From Bacillota bacterium (GTDB lineage: Bacteria; Bacillota; Clostridia; Clostridiales; Clostridiaceae), in NCBI GenBank assembly GCA_030705885.1, contig JAUZPN010000012.1, forward strand, positions 1 to 32,611: a stretch of 32,611 nucleotides of DNA, written 5' to 3'. Positions 22,762 to 31,456 of this stretch are shown one piece after another (the first letter of the stretch is position 1; each line of letters opens with the position of its first letter). Made by a program: the position numbers and the translations under genes. Below the pieces are notes generated by a model. That model worked only from the letters and a program-made list of their open reading frames with translations, was not told the DNA's origin and did not search any database.

Positions 22762-23025
22762 TAGCATTACCTCCAATAAAAATCAAATAATAAACTTATT
22801 ATATAGTATTCAATCAATAATTATACTATTTTATTTAGTACCAAAGATTATGCTTATAATTTTATTTTAAGATATTTTTTTACATTCTGCTTAATAACAG
22901 GAAAATGTGATATAATAAAAAATTTATTTTGAGCATCTTAAAAAAATATAATAAATTCTTTAGAACCTTATAAACTTGCATTCCATATATTATTTACTGA
23001 AACTAATAAAAAAAAGAGGACATAT

Positions 23026-23640
23026 ATGGCATTACTTTTATCTGCATTATTGTTTAGCATATCTTCAAATCTAGATAACCTAGTTGTAGGAATAGCCTAT
23101 GGAGTTAAAAAAATAAATGTTGGGATAATTCCCAACTTATTAATAGCTATAGTAACATCTACAGGAACACTTTTGTCCATGTCACTCGGATTATACATTG
23201 CAAAATTTTTACCTCACCATTTATCTAATAGTTTAGGTGCTTTTATTATTGTTATTTTGGGGGTATATTTTATAATCCAAAGTATAATAAAACTTAAAAA
23301 TAACACTATATCAAAAGAACTTGCCTTGAAAAATATTAATGATATGGTTGAATATGCTGAAAAATCAGATTTAGATAACTCTGGTGATATAAGTATTAAA
23401 GAATCCCTTTTAGTAGCATTTGGACTGACTTTCAACAATTTAGGAACTGGAATAGCTGCTAGTATAACAGGAGTCAGTATTGTATTTACAGTTGTATTTA
23501 CATTTATATTAAGTGTACTTACAATTATGTTCGGTCAAGCTTTAGGTAGTAATGTACTAGGTAAATTTTCAGGTAAATATGCACCATTATTTTCAGGAAT
23601 ATTGCTGATAATACTTGGTATTATTGAATTTTTTAATTAA
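23026..23640 (+). CDS. ytaF: Sporulation membrane protein YtaF
   Basis: An integral membrane protein of 204 residues with about six hydrophobic helices in two related halves (SALLFSISSNLDNLVVGIAY and LLVAFGLTFNNLGTGIAASI). Each half carries an Asp/Asn-rich N-terminal motif. This matches the YtaF group, a relative of the MntP/LysE-like exporters. A middle cytosolic loop (about residues 85-125) is charged and contains DLDNSGDISI. AGAGGA precedes the ATG. In Bacillus the family is linked to sporulation; the transported substrate is unknown. A hairpin follows at 23723-23750. Confidence 0.8.
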   Translation: MALLLSALLFSISSNLDNLVVGIAYGVKKINVGIIPNLLIAIVTSTGTLLSMSLGLYIAKFLPHHLSNSLGAFIIVILGVYFIIQSIIKLKNNTISKELALKNINDMVEYAEKSDLDNSGDISIKESLLVAFGLTFNNLGTGIAASITGVSIVFTVVFTFILSVLTIMFGQALGSNVLGKFSGKYAPLFSGILLIILGIIEFFN

Positions 23641-23722
23641 CTTTATAGAAGTTAGCAGTATAAATAATTCAATAATATTCACTAATAAGTGTTTGCTCTG
23701 CTAAACAATTATTAACAAATTT

Positions 23723-23754
23723 AGGAAGGTGGAAATTTGATACCTTCCTTTCTT
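23723..23754 (+). terminator. Terminator downstream of ytaF
   Basis: AGGAAGGT (23723-23730) and ACCTTCCT (23742-23749) form a hairpin followed by TTCTT. It lies about 80 bases after ytaF. Confidence 0.65.
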
Positions 23755-23847
23755 ACAAAAACTAAATATATCTCTACTACTTATTTTTATTTCCAATCAT
23801 ATTATAAATTTCTTCTTTCAATGCTTTTAGTTGACCCTCTTTCTATA

Positions 23848-24009
23848 CTATTTTTCACTTTTATCAAACAAACCTTGCATTATCTTTTTTCTTTTACAAT
23901 ATGGTTCATATTTATTTGTTTTGTGAAATTCTATACATTCGGTACATTTACCATGCCTTTCACACTTTTTTTTCTTACAGCTACATTTTTCTAATCCATT
24001 CTCTAACAT
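23848..24009 (-). CDS. Small Cys/His-rich putative zinc-binding protein
   Basis: A 53-residue gene on the minus strand, starting at ATG 24009 after AAAGGGGATAAAAGAG. It has C9-x-C11, C16, H19, C22, C25, H29 and C38, in the pattern C-x-C-x4-C-x2-H-x2-C-x2-C-x3-H-x8-C, surrounded by many Lys. Six Cys and two His in 30 residues strongly suggest one or two bound metal ions. Small proteins of the form 'CxCKKxxCxRHGxCxxC' recur in clostridia, as far as I recall, without a known role. The antisense open frame at 23737-23994 has no such signature and is taken as its shadow. Confidence 0.7.
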   Translation of the reverse strand: MLENGLEKCSCKKKKCERHGKCTECIEFHKTNKYEPYCKRKKIMQGLFDKSEK

Positions 24010-24108
24010 CTCTTTTATCCCCTTTAATAAAATATTCTTTAGAATACATTAAATTACGATATTATCCTCAATAACTCTAAATTCGATATATCTATTTCCA
24101 TAATATAA

Positions 24109-24858
24109 CTATTGTTTTGTAAATATCAGATTCAATACTTGCTCAGTAATATAAGTCTCACCATTAATCACATCTATTTTATAACTATCAAGCACCTGTT
24201 TATCAATAGTATTTGCTATGCTCAAATATTTTTCTGTTCTATTACTTGAAAATCTTATTTCTGAACCGAAGAATTTTATTAGTTTAAATTTATATTTTTC
24301 AGCTAATTCAATAAACTCACCTTTTGTATAAAATTTTACATGTCCATCATCTTTCATCTGCATATATGTATCTACAAATCTAATATCATCATTTTCATTT
24401 GGTGTAGGGTCTGAAATAAAAAATAATCCACCAGATTTTAATACTCTGCTTATCTCTTCAAAGGTTTTATTAATATTAGGAAAATGATGTAATGCGTATC
24501 TTGTTACAACATAATCAAAGACATTATTTTCAAAAGGAAACGTTACTCCATTGTAATCTACAAAATTTAAGTTCTTTAATTTCATATTATAAGCTTTTTC
24601 TCTATCTTGAATTAATGTATTAACCGCTATATCTAATCCTATTACTTGACTTTGACTATTAATTTCAGCTATTGGAAATGCTAAATATCCACTGCCTGTT
24701 CCTAAATCAAGTATTTTGCTTTTAGGGGCGATATCTAAACTATTTAGAATTACGTTTAAATGTTTATCATCACCAGTACGACCTTCCATATAATTTTTCT
24801 TAGCAAAATCTTCATCAAAGCCTTTTCTTGCCTTTTCAATAATTTCTTTCTCATTCAT
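24109..24858 (-). CDS. SAM-dependent class I methyltransferase
   Basis: A soluble enzyme of 249 residues with a Rossmann-type methyltransferase domain. Motif I is KILDLGTGSGYLAF (about residues 49-62), followed by an acidic residue at the end of strand 2 (VIGLDIA), motif II-like FDYVVTRYALHHFPN and post-motif GGLFFISDPTP. This is the ubiquinone/menaquinone methyltransferase-like (Methyltransf_11) group. ATG 24858 is used because AGGTGA lies a few bases upstream; a GTG at 24867 has no good site. The C-terminal 90 residues are less conserved and may bind the acceptor. The substrate is unknown and neighbouring genes offer no hint. Confidence 0.85.
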   Translation of the reverse strand: MNEKEIIEKARKGFDEDFAKKNYMEGRTGDDKHLNVILNSLDIAPKSKILDLGTGSGYLAFPIAEINSQSQVIGLDIAVNTLIQDREKAYNMKLKNLNFVDYNGVTFPFENNVFDYVVTRYALHHFPNINKTFEEISRVLKSGGLFFISDPTPNENDDIRFVDTYMQMKDDGHVKFYTKGEFIELAEKYKFKLIKFFGSEIRFSSNRTEKYLSIANTIDKQVLDSYKIDVINGETYITEQVLNLIFTKQ

Positions 24859-24973
24859 ATATATCACCTAAATTCCCATAATATTTTCAAATCTCATACT
24901 ACTTACATTTCGGCCTTCATTTTAAGTTCAAAGATAATTAGAGTATTTTTTAACCAATCAGTATGTAAAAATA

Positions 24974-25270
24974 CTAACATTCAAGTAATATAGCACCTGA
25001 AGTTAATCCTCCGCCGAATGCTGTTAAAACAATTAAATCTTCTTTTGATAACATATTATTTCTATTCATTTCATCGAGTGCAATAGGAATAGTACCTGAT
25101 GATGTATTTGCAACTTTTTCTATATTAATAAAAAATCTATTAATATCAAGATGCATTAACTTAGCAGCAAACTCTGTCAATCTTTTATTGGCTTGATGTG
25201 GAACAATAAACTTTATATCATCTAATGAAACATTTCCTTTATTTAGAACAGTCTTTCTATTATTAAAATT
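24974..25270 (-). pseudogene. fabH C-terminal remnant (ketoacyl-ACP synthase III)
   Basis: An open stretch of about 98 codons encodes the end of a FabH-like enzyme. The catalytic His lies in FIVPHQANKRL and the Asn in VANTSSGTIPIALDEM, and it ends LTAFGGGLTSGAILLEC. The N-terminal two-thirds with the active-site Cys are missing, and a TGA closes the frame just upstream near 25270. It cannot catalyse the condensation that begins fatty-acid synthesis. A functional fabH is expected elsewhere in the genome. Confidence 0.8.
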
Positions 25271-25390
25271 TCAATCAATTTCAAGAGGAAACATTACGAT
25301 ATTGCATTCTGCTTCACAGCTCACACTTCAATAAAATTATATCACTTACGCCTATAAATTCAATATTTTTCCACCGATATTTATTCTACA

Positions 25391-25418
25391 CTAAAAAACT
25401 TCTGAAATAATCAGAAGT
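25391..25418 (-). terminator. Terminator of the LysM-GH75 gene pair
   Basis: ACTTCTGA (25398-25405, approximately) pairs with TCAGAAGT (25411-25418). On the minus strand it is followed by TTTTTTAG, a good intrinsic terminator about 100 bases after the stop at 25515. Confidence 0.75.
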
Positions 25419-25514
25419 CTATTAGTTGATATATTTCATTATATCAGTATAAATTTTATATTATAACATAGGTTTTACTTGATTTCCTTAGAATAGCAGA
25501 TTGTACGTTTATAG

Positions 25515-26435
25515 CTATACCGAGTATTCAACCTCAAACAGTTCTGGTTTAGTATTTTTTATAGATTCAATTTGGTCCTTTCCTCCCCATTCTTCAAATA
25601 ATCTTTTTCCTTCACGTTTGATTTCATTTACAGTCCTAGGATTACATGGGCCTTCTCCTGATTGTGTAAATATGATATACATAACACCATCTGGCATACC
25701 CCCGCTCTTAGGATTGGAATCTATACCTAAATCATCTGCAAGTGCCATAGAACCTATTCCAAGCTCATTATCTGGTCCTAAGTCTGCAACTTCTGCATAT
25801 GCTATTTTACCATTACGAATATTTAATACTGCAGCTATATCTCCAAGTTTTGCACCCATAAGTTTATGAGAAGGTAATGTAATATATGGAATAGTTCTTG
25901 AATTTACATACCTTTCTGGATCATCCTCAGACTTGCTACAATCTGAAAGATAAGTTGTAGAAATATAATATCCTTTTGTAGTTCCATTCTTTTGTATAAG
26001 TGGATTCCCTGTTGGAGTACCTGTATCAGTAACTAATCCCCACCAGTTGCCATCCTCACCCGCATTTTGTTTAAAATCAAGACCTATATCATTATTTGCA
26101 TGGTATGCATCAGGAGCCCCATCAGCAGTTACTGCAATTTTACTAAAATAGAATATTACTTTATTTTTGCTTGCAATGTTCCATACTATTATTTCCTTAT
26201 TCAAGCCAGTATCGTATACAGAATTAACTTTTTGAATATTATTACTTATTTCGAGTTCTTTTGTATTTTCCATTCTAAAATATTTATTATATAATTTTTC
26301 AGGAATAAAAAGTGGCTGACCTATATATATTATTCCATTTATCAGTGAATTAGCCCTTATTATTTCCCATATTGGAATGTTAAATCTCAAGCTAATTAAA
26401 TATAAACTATCATAAGGTTGAACAAAATACAACAT
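25515..26435 (-). CDS. LysM domain protein with GH75-like chitosanase domain
   Basis: A 306-residue protein. Residues 2-47 are a LysM module (YFVQPYDSLYLISLRFNIPI ... GQPLFIPE). From about residue 95 on it resembles glycoside hydrolase family 75 chitosanases: KIAVTADGAPDAYHANNDIG, then GNWWGLVTDTGTPTGNP, YYISTTYL, RTIPYITLP, GAKLGDIAAVLN and a final LFEEWGGKD. The Asp in TADGAPDAY occupies the place of the family's acidic catalytic motif. There is no signal peptide, so it either stays in the mother cell or spore or leaves by another route. It follows its paralogue by six bases, and the run of six Gs in the upstream gene's end serves as the ribosome site. Confidence 0.75.
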   Translation of the reverse strand: MLYFVQPYDSLYLISLRFNIPIWEIIRANSLINGIIYIGQPLFIPEKLYNKYFRMENTKELEISNNIQKVNSVYDTGLNKEIIVWNIASKNKVIFYFSKIAVTADGAPDAYHANNDIGLDFKQNAGEDGNWWGLVTDTGTPTGNPLIQKNGTTKGYYISTTYLSDCSKSEDDPERYVNSRTIPYITLPSHKLMGAKLGDIAAVLNIRNGKIAYAEVADLGPDNELGIGSMALADDLGIDSNPKSGGMPDGVMYIIFTQSGEGPCNPRTVNEIKREGKRLFEEWGGKDQIESIKNTKPELFEVEYSV

Positions 26436-26441
26436 AATCTA

Positions 26442-27221
26442 CTATTCCCCCCAATTCTTATTATAACATGACTTAACATGTTTTTTTAACTGCTGATTTC
26501 CGCCCCATTTGTCAAATAAATTTTTCCCAGCTTTCTCTATTTGTCCAACGCTTTTACGTTCTCCATTACCTGAATTTGGAAATACAATGTATATTATATT
26601 GTCAGGCTGATATGCTTGTTCACCATTTTGTGATATAGTATCTATATCCAGTCTCCTTGCAAGTTCATAAGATCCTTCTCCTATTGTACCTACTAATAGT
26701 GTAGATTTAATTGCAACTGTATTCTCTTCTTTATTATGTGGTTTACCCCAATCAGCAAAAATAGCAAATGATGATTTCCAATTAACAGTATTAATAACTA
26801 TTCCAAAATCCCCAAGTTTTGCCCAATTTGTATTCTTAGGCAAAACAAGGAAAGGTATTGTGTTTGTATCCACAAAACCTAATGAGGTGTTCGACCCTTC
26901 ATCTATGGCCATTTTACTCATATAAAAAATTGCTGCTTTATGGATGTATATATCTACATCTGTTCTATGATTTGGCTTAGGAGCCACACGCCAATCTTTG
27001 AAAACAGCAATTTGCTCTGCTTCTTTAGCTACTTCAGAATAGATTCCTTGATTTTCATCTTTTCCCATCCCATCAAAAGTCTGTTCTGCTATTATTAATA
27101 CTTGCCCAACCTTAAGCTTGTCATTTATTAAGTTATTTAATTTCATTATTTTCTCTACACTCATATTAAATTTTTTTGCAATAAGATACAATGAATCATT
27201 TTGCTTCACGACATATTTCAA
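26442..27221 (-). CDS. LysM domain protein with divergent GH75-like domain
   Basis: A 259-residue paralogue of the downstream protein. The N-terminal LysM is YVVKQNDSLYLIAKKFNMSV ending GQVLIIAEQ. The second domain keeps the GH75-like architecture (IFYMSKMAIDEGSN, NTIPFLVLP, WAKLGDFGIVIN, FAIFADWGKP, NIIYIVFPNSGNG, NLFDKWGGNQQ). It has lost the 'DGAPDAY ... GNWWG' segment that carries the first acidic residue in its partner, so it may be inactive or have another specificity. The start has GGGAGC upstream. The tandem arrangement suggests they act together on cell-wall or spore-cortex glycans. No secretion signal is seen. Confidence 0.65.
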   Translation of the reverse strand: MKYVVKQNDSLYLIAKKFNMSVEKIMKLNNLINDKLKVGQVLIIAEQTFDGMGKDENQGIYSEVAKEAEQIAVFKDWRVAPKPNHRTDVDIYIHKAAIFYMSKMAIDEGSNTSLGFVDTNTIPFLVLPKNTNWAKLGDFGIVINTVNWKSSFAIFADWGKPHNKEENTVAIKSTLLVGTIGEGSYELARRLDIDTISQNGEQAYQPDNIIYIVFPNSGNGERKSVGQIEKAGKNLFDKWGGNQQLKKHVKSCYNKNWGE

Positions 27222-27323
27222 TTTTAATGCTCCCTATAAATTTATCATAATATTATTATATTAATATATTTTAAATTGGTACTATTAAATTCATACGATA
27301 TAATATAAGCATGATGAATGAAG

Positions 27324-27422
27324 TTAAATTATCTGGATAAATATCTGGTCATGGATTATTTGCCAAATTATATTCTTCCATAGCTTTCTATATTTTTCTT
27401 TAGTATCATTTAAATTGCTCAT
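27324..27422 (-). CDS. Possible 32-residue small protein
   Basis: ATG 27422 follows GGAAGG and opens a frame of 32 codons. It contains DTKEKYRKLWKNIIWQII and ends in an Ile-rich tail. Charged first half and hydrophobic second half would suit a small amphipathic peptide. It lies immediately downstream of the terminator at 27432-27459 and has no visible promoter, so chance occurrence is quite possible. Confidence 0.25.
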   Translation of the reverse strand: MSNLNDTKEKYRKLWKNIIWQIIHDQIFIQII

Positions 27423-27431
27423 TTTTCCTTC

Positions 27432-27459
27432 CAAAATAAAAAAAGAGCCTTAGCTCCTA
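27432..27459 (-). terminator. Terminator downstream of the 27528-27758 gene
   Basis: On the minus strand AGGAGC-TAAG-GCTCTT is followed by a run of seven Ts. The stem is short, but the T-run is good. Confidence 0.55.
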
Positions 27460-27527
27460 ATAATTAACTGTAAATAAAAAACATAAAATCTGACATGCTT
27501 ATATACAAATATTTATATAATCTTTTG

Positions 27528-27758
27528 TTATAAATTTAGGGAAATCTCTACAATACTTAATGGTTTAGGAAAAATAAATACCACCATACCAAGTAGAAGA
27601 AAACTTGAAATTATACTCATAATTTTATTTGCTATTTTGGAAAATCTATTATTAACTACATTCCAATCTCCCCATTTATTAATTATAAGCAATGCCATTC
27701 CAACTATAAATATCGTTTGAATAAGTAAATGAAACAAGTATCCTACATTATTAATCAT
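27528..27758 (-). CDS. Small two-helix membrane protein
   Basis: A 76-residue hydrophobic protein. ATG 27758 sits five bases after GGAGG; a GTG at 27770 in the same frame overlaps that site and is rejected. Two membrane helices are clear: LFHLLIQTIFIVGMALLII (about 8-26) and IMSIISSFLLLGMVVFIF (about 46-63). They are joined by a polar loop with two Trp-containing segments (KWGDWNVV). No catalytic motif is seen. The family is not recognised; similar tiny membrane proteins often regulate larger membrane complexes, but nothing here indicates which. Confidence 0.55.
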   Translation of the reverse strand: MINNVGYLFHLLIQTIFIVGMALLIINKWGDWNVVNNRFSKIANKIMSIISSFLLLGMVVFIFPKPLSIVEISLNL

Positions 27759-27793
27759 ATATTCCTCCACAGCATTTCTTCACAAACTACTGA

Positions 27794-27985
27794 TTAGTAA
27801 TTTTTATTTTTTGCTCCAGGTTCAAAGTTATCTTTGCACCACTTTATAAAATTATCTGAATGTAATAAATAAGTTTTAGCAGTATTTTGCGTAAGATAGC
27901 CTGCTCTTAAAGCTTCATTTACTTCTTGCTCATATTTTTTATAAAGATTCTCTAATTCTTTTATAAATTCAGCACTTGCCTTCAT
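27794..27985 (-). CDS. Hypothetical small helical protein
   Basis: A 63-residue soluble protein following GGGGGAGC. The N-terminal helix is highly charged (EFIKELENLYKKYEQEVNEA). The C-terminal half reads GYLTQNTAKTYLLHSDNFIK then WCKDNFEPGAKNK. The 'NT.KTYL.HS..F..WCK..F.PG.KN' pattern recurs, as I recall, at the ends of various Firmicutes proteins and resembles the DNA-contacting half of SAM-like core-binding domains of tyrosine recombinases. Intact and short; function not known. Confidence 0.55.
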   Translation of the reverse strand: MKASAEFIKELENLYKKYEQEVNEALRAGYLTQNTAKTYLLHSDNFIKWCKDNFEPGAKNKNY

Positions 27986-28109
27986 TTAAAGCTCCCCCTA
28001 ACTATACTTAGATTACTTCTATTATATACCTTTGTATTTTTTAGCCAGTAAACTAATATAATAAATACCTCCGTTGTACTAGTAACACCGAAGAATGCAC
28101 TCCATTACT

Positions 28110-28162
28110 CCACAATAGATTATATTAGACTTTAAAAATCTAGTATAATCTATTGTGGTTTT
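28110..28162. terminator. Long hairpin after the GGDEF-EAL gene
   Basis: CCACAATAGATTATA (28110-28124) is perfectly complementary to TATAATCTATTGTGG (28144-28158) and is followed on the plus strand by TTTTC. It abuts the 3' end of the minus-strand gene. On that strand no T-run follows, so it may act mainly as a stabiliser or as an opposite-strand terminator. Confidence 0.6.
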
Positions 28163-28164
28163 CA

Positions 28165-31107
28165 TTAATCATTACCTTTTCCAAATAATTTTTCTATTTC
28201 ACAAGCTGGAAGTGGTTTGCTGAAATAGTAACCCTGAATATAATCACACTTTCTTTCATTAAGAACTAAAAGCTGTTCCTTTGTTTCTACTCCTTCTGCT
28301 ACAACTTTTAATTCCAGGCTGTGAGACATTTCAATAATGTTATTTATAATTGATTCTTCCTTTTGATTTGAAGTAATATTATCTATAAAAGACTTATCAA
28401 TCTTTAAAGTGCTTATTGGTATCTTCCTCAAATAACTTAGTGAAGAATAGCCTGTTCCAAAATCATCAAGAGCAATTCTTATTCCCATATCCATTAATTT
28501 TCTTAATATAGCTATACTAGAATCAAGTGATTCCATAAGAACTGATTCTGTAATTTCAAGTTCAAGAATTTTTGGATCTAAACCTATATTATTGATAACT
28601 TCTTCAATATATTCATGTAAATTAAGCTGTTGTAAGTCAACTGAAGAAATATTAACACTTAAACTTTTAAACTTATAACCTTTCTCAATCCATTTTACCG
28701 CCTGTTTGCAAGATTCCTTAATTATCCATAGACTTATTTTAGTTATATGACCATACTCTTCAGCTATAGGGATAAATTCTAATGGAGATATAAGACCTAA
28801 TTCTTTACTATTTAACCTAAGCAAAGCCTCAAATCCAAATATAATATTGTTTTGTGCATCATATTGAGGCTGATAATTAATTATAAACTCATCATTTTCA
28901 ATTGCTTTTCTCAGTATTCTTTCAATCTGTGTTTTTCGTTTAAGTTTTAAATACATATCTTGATTAAATAGTTCAACTCTATTTTTTCCTGATTCTTTTG
29001 CTTTATACATTGCAGCATCTGCATTTTTCAAAATGGTATCTGTATCCATTCCATCTTTAGGATATAAAGCTATTCCTATACTTACTGTTACATAAATCTG
29101 CTTTCCATCAATTTTACAAGGCTGATTAACCAATTCCAAAAAACTTTGAGCATATGCTCTCACTTCTGCTTCATCTGAATTATGATGGAGCAAAATAAAT
29201 TCATCTCCTCCTAATCTACATAAAACATCTTCTGACTTTATCCAGCTTTTTAATTTTTTTGCTAAATAAATAAGTAATTTGTCACCATAATTATGACCCA
29301 TTGTATCATTTATATTTTTAAAATTATCTAAATCTATAAATAAAACAGCACCTTTTGAACTATTATCATTTATCGATTTCAAAAGTTCGTTTAATTTATT
29401 AATAAAGAATGTTCTATTTGGGAGCTCAGTAAGAGAATCATAATAAGCCATAAATTTTATTTTTTCTTCTGAAAATTTTCTATAAGATATATCTGTAATA
29501 GAACCTGCAATTTTTACAGCCTTATTTTCAGAATTCTTTATAGCCATTCCTCTTGATAAAAGCCATACATATTCCCCATTATTCTTATTAAACCTAAATT
29601 CAGATTTATAAACTGTTGTCACATTATTAATATGATCATTAAAATCTTTTAATACTGTATCAATATCTTCTGGATGAACTTTATCTTTAATAAAACTTAT
29701 TATATCAACATTATTATCAATATGATATCCACAAATATCATATACTTTATCTGATACAAAAAACTCTCCTGTCTTTAAATCATATTCCCAAATGAAAGCA
29801 TTAGCACATTCTAAAGCTAATTTATATCTTTCATCACTAATTCTAAGTGCTTCTTTACTATTTGATAGCTCATCAAATTGTAACCTTAAATCTTCTTCTG
29901 TTGCCAGCAGTTCTTCATATACAGTATTTAATTCATCATAATTATTGCTCATCTGGACAATCATATTATTAAAAGATTTCCCTAAATCTCCAAATTCGTC
30001 CTTAGTAGTAATATTGGCTTTGACAGATAAGTCTCCATTTCCTGCTGCTTTCATTAAAGGAGTTAGCTCTACAATTGGCTTTGCTATCCTTTTTGTAAGA
30101 AAATAACAAAGGACTGTTGCAATCAATAATGAAATAATAGTTATTTCAAGTATTAAATAGCCTATTCTATCTGCCTTATTTGTTAGTTCAGTCTTTTCAA
30201 CTACTGAAGCTATTTTCCAACCAGTATAAGGAGATGTATACACATTTATAAAAACATCTTTTCCATTAATTATTGTTTCAAAATTTCCATTATCTTCACT
30301 TATTAATTTATCTACACTGACAAGTGACTTATTACTAATTTCACTAGTTCCTTCTATTTTAGTTTTTAGTTGTGAAATATTTTTAAAATTCAAACTAGAA
30401 TCAGGATGAGCTAAGATAGTACCATCTTTTGTAAATATAAATATATATCCACTATTACCAATCTTAATATTTTTTATCATCTCCGATAATTTTTCTAAAT
30501 TCACATCAACTCCTACTGCTCCAACAATCTCTCCAGATTCATTCTTTACTGCTTTAGAAGCAGTAATAAGTATCTTACTAGTATCAACTGCAGAAACGTA
30601 TGGTGCTGTAATCATTGATTCGTCTGGATTATCTAAAGCTAGAGAATACCATGGTCTTAACCTAGGATCAAATGTGCTTGACTTTATTCCATCCGGCCAC
30701 CTAATATAACCTCCCCATTTAGTTCCAAGGTATACATATGTCGCTTGTGGATGCGTTGTTCCGTAACCTTCCAAGTAATTATAAATAGAACTTTCTATTC
30801 CTGGAATTTGCTTTGAATATTTGCCCTTTAATTCTATATCTGGTACCTTAGATAGAGGTAATATGGATTGATCAGCTTTTTTTATATCAGTAAAAGTTGC
30901 TATAAAATTGATATTTTCCTTTAATTGTTTAATATTATTAGATATAGTATTATCTATCTGTACCATTTGAACTCTTGTATCTGAATACAAATCATTTTTT
31001 AATGAATTGTACACATAATTATAAATACTTAATGATATTAGAATAGATGTTATTAAGATAATTGCTACAAAATATATAAATATTTTTATTCTAAAAGTAA
31101 GCTTCAT
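28165..31107 (-). CDS. Cache-HAMP-PAS-GGDEF-EAL cyclic-di-GMP protein
   Basis: A 980-residue membrane-bound enzyme. Order: TM1 (about 10-30), extracellular double-Cache sensor (about 35-310; PYVSAVDTSKILITASKAV), TM2 (about 320-340), HAMP (to about 395), coiled coil, PAS with PAC (about 425-545), GGDEF (about 550-715) and EAL (about 725-975). The GGDEF loop RLGGDEF is intact, so diguanylate cyclase activity is expected. The inhibitory RxxD site upstream is KSED, lacking Arg. The EAL domain keeps FEALLRL, ELEITESVL, DDFGTGYSSL, KIDKSFI and VAEGVET, so phosphodiesterase activity is also plausible. AAGGAG precedes ATG 31107. The Cache domain suggests sensing of a small extracellular molecule. 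Monocistronic. Confidence 0.92.
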   Translation of the reverse strand: MKLTFRIKIFIYFVAIILITSILISLSIYNYVYNSLKNDLYSDTRVQMVQIDNTISNNIKQLKENINFIATFTDIKKADQSILPLSKVPDIELKGKYSKQIPGIESSIYNYLEGYGTTHPQATYVYLGTKWGGYIRWPDGIKSSTFDPRLRPWYSLALDNPDESMITAPYVSAVDTSKILITASKAVKNESGEIVGAVGVDVNLEKLSEMIKNIKIGNSGYIFIFTKDGTILAHPDSSLNFKNISQLKTKIEGTSEISNKSLVSVDKLISEDNGNFETIINGKDVFINVYTSPYTGWKIASVVEKTELTNKADRIGYLILEITIISLLIATVLCYFLTKRIAKPIVELTPLMKAAGNGDLSVKANITTKDEFGDLGKSFNNMIVQMSNNYDELNTVYEELLATEEDLRLQFDELSNSKEALRISDERYKLALECANAFIWEYDLKTGEFFVSDKVYDICGYHIDNNVDIISFIKDKVHPEDIDTVLKDFNDHINNVTTVYKSEFRFNKNNGEYVWLLSRGMAIKNSENKAVKIAGSITDISYRKFSEEKIKFMAYYDSLTELPNRTFFINKLNELLKSINDNSSKGAVLFIDLDNFKNINDTMGHNYGDKLLIYLAKKLKSWIKSEDVLCRLGGDEFILLHHNSDEAEVRAYAQSFLELVNQPCKIDGKQIYVTVSIGIALYPKDGMDTDTILKNADAAMYKAKESGKNRVELFNQDMYLKLKRKTQIERILRKAIENDEFIINYQPQYDAQNNIIFGFEALLRLNSKELGLISPLEFIPIAEEYGHITKISLWIIKESCKQAVKWIEKGYKFKSLSVNISSVDLQQLNLHEYIEEVINNIGLDPKILELEITESVLMESLDSSIAILRKLMDMGIRIALDDFGTGYSSLSYLRKIPISTLKIDKSFIDNITSNQKEESIINNIIEMSHSLELKVVAEGVETKEQLLVLNERKCDYIQGYYFSKPLPACEIEKLFGKGND

Positions 31108-31456
31108 ATCTAAAACTCCTTAATTCTTCATATTCTTATTGGAGTATGTTATTTAATATATAATTAAAACTAATATTGTCAAATTATAATATATATTAAT
31201 TATATATTTTACCATCTATTCTACTAACTTTCAATATTTTATTTCTTTACATATCCACTTAATCTACATCAAATCCTTGCGACGTATTCCTACTATACAC
31301 TCCATATGTGTTGTGGCAATATGATAATACTATTACACGATTGAAATACGTTTTAAGAGTGTAGAGTAAGCGGTGGAACACATACCATACAGCTTAAAAA
31401 GCAGCTTCACATAAACCTGCGAAGCTGCTTTTTCTTAATAAAATATTCCCAGTAAT
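31108..31456. other. Intergenic region with dyad and terminator
   Basis: This 349-base gap holds the terminator described separately and an imperfect dyad: TACTATACACTC (31291-31302) against GAGTGTAGAGTA (31357-31368), 11 of 12 complementary. No open frame with a ribosome site was seen. Confidence 0.5.
31396..31435. terminator. Bidirectional terminator
   Basis: AAAAAGCAGCTTC (31396-31408) pairs with GAAGCTGCTTTTT (31421-31433), a 13-base-pair stem with A and T runs on both sides. On the minus strand it ends the gene at 31457-31987. Confidence 0.85.

Noticed and set aside
23737-23994. Hydrophobic 85-codon plus-strand open frame
   Set aside because: It is Phe/Leu-rich because it lies opposite the Lys-rich, Cys/His-patterned gene at 23848-24009, and it lacks a ribosome site beyond a terminator stem.
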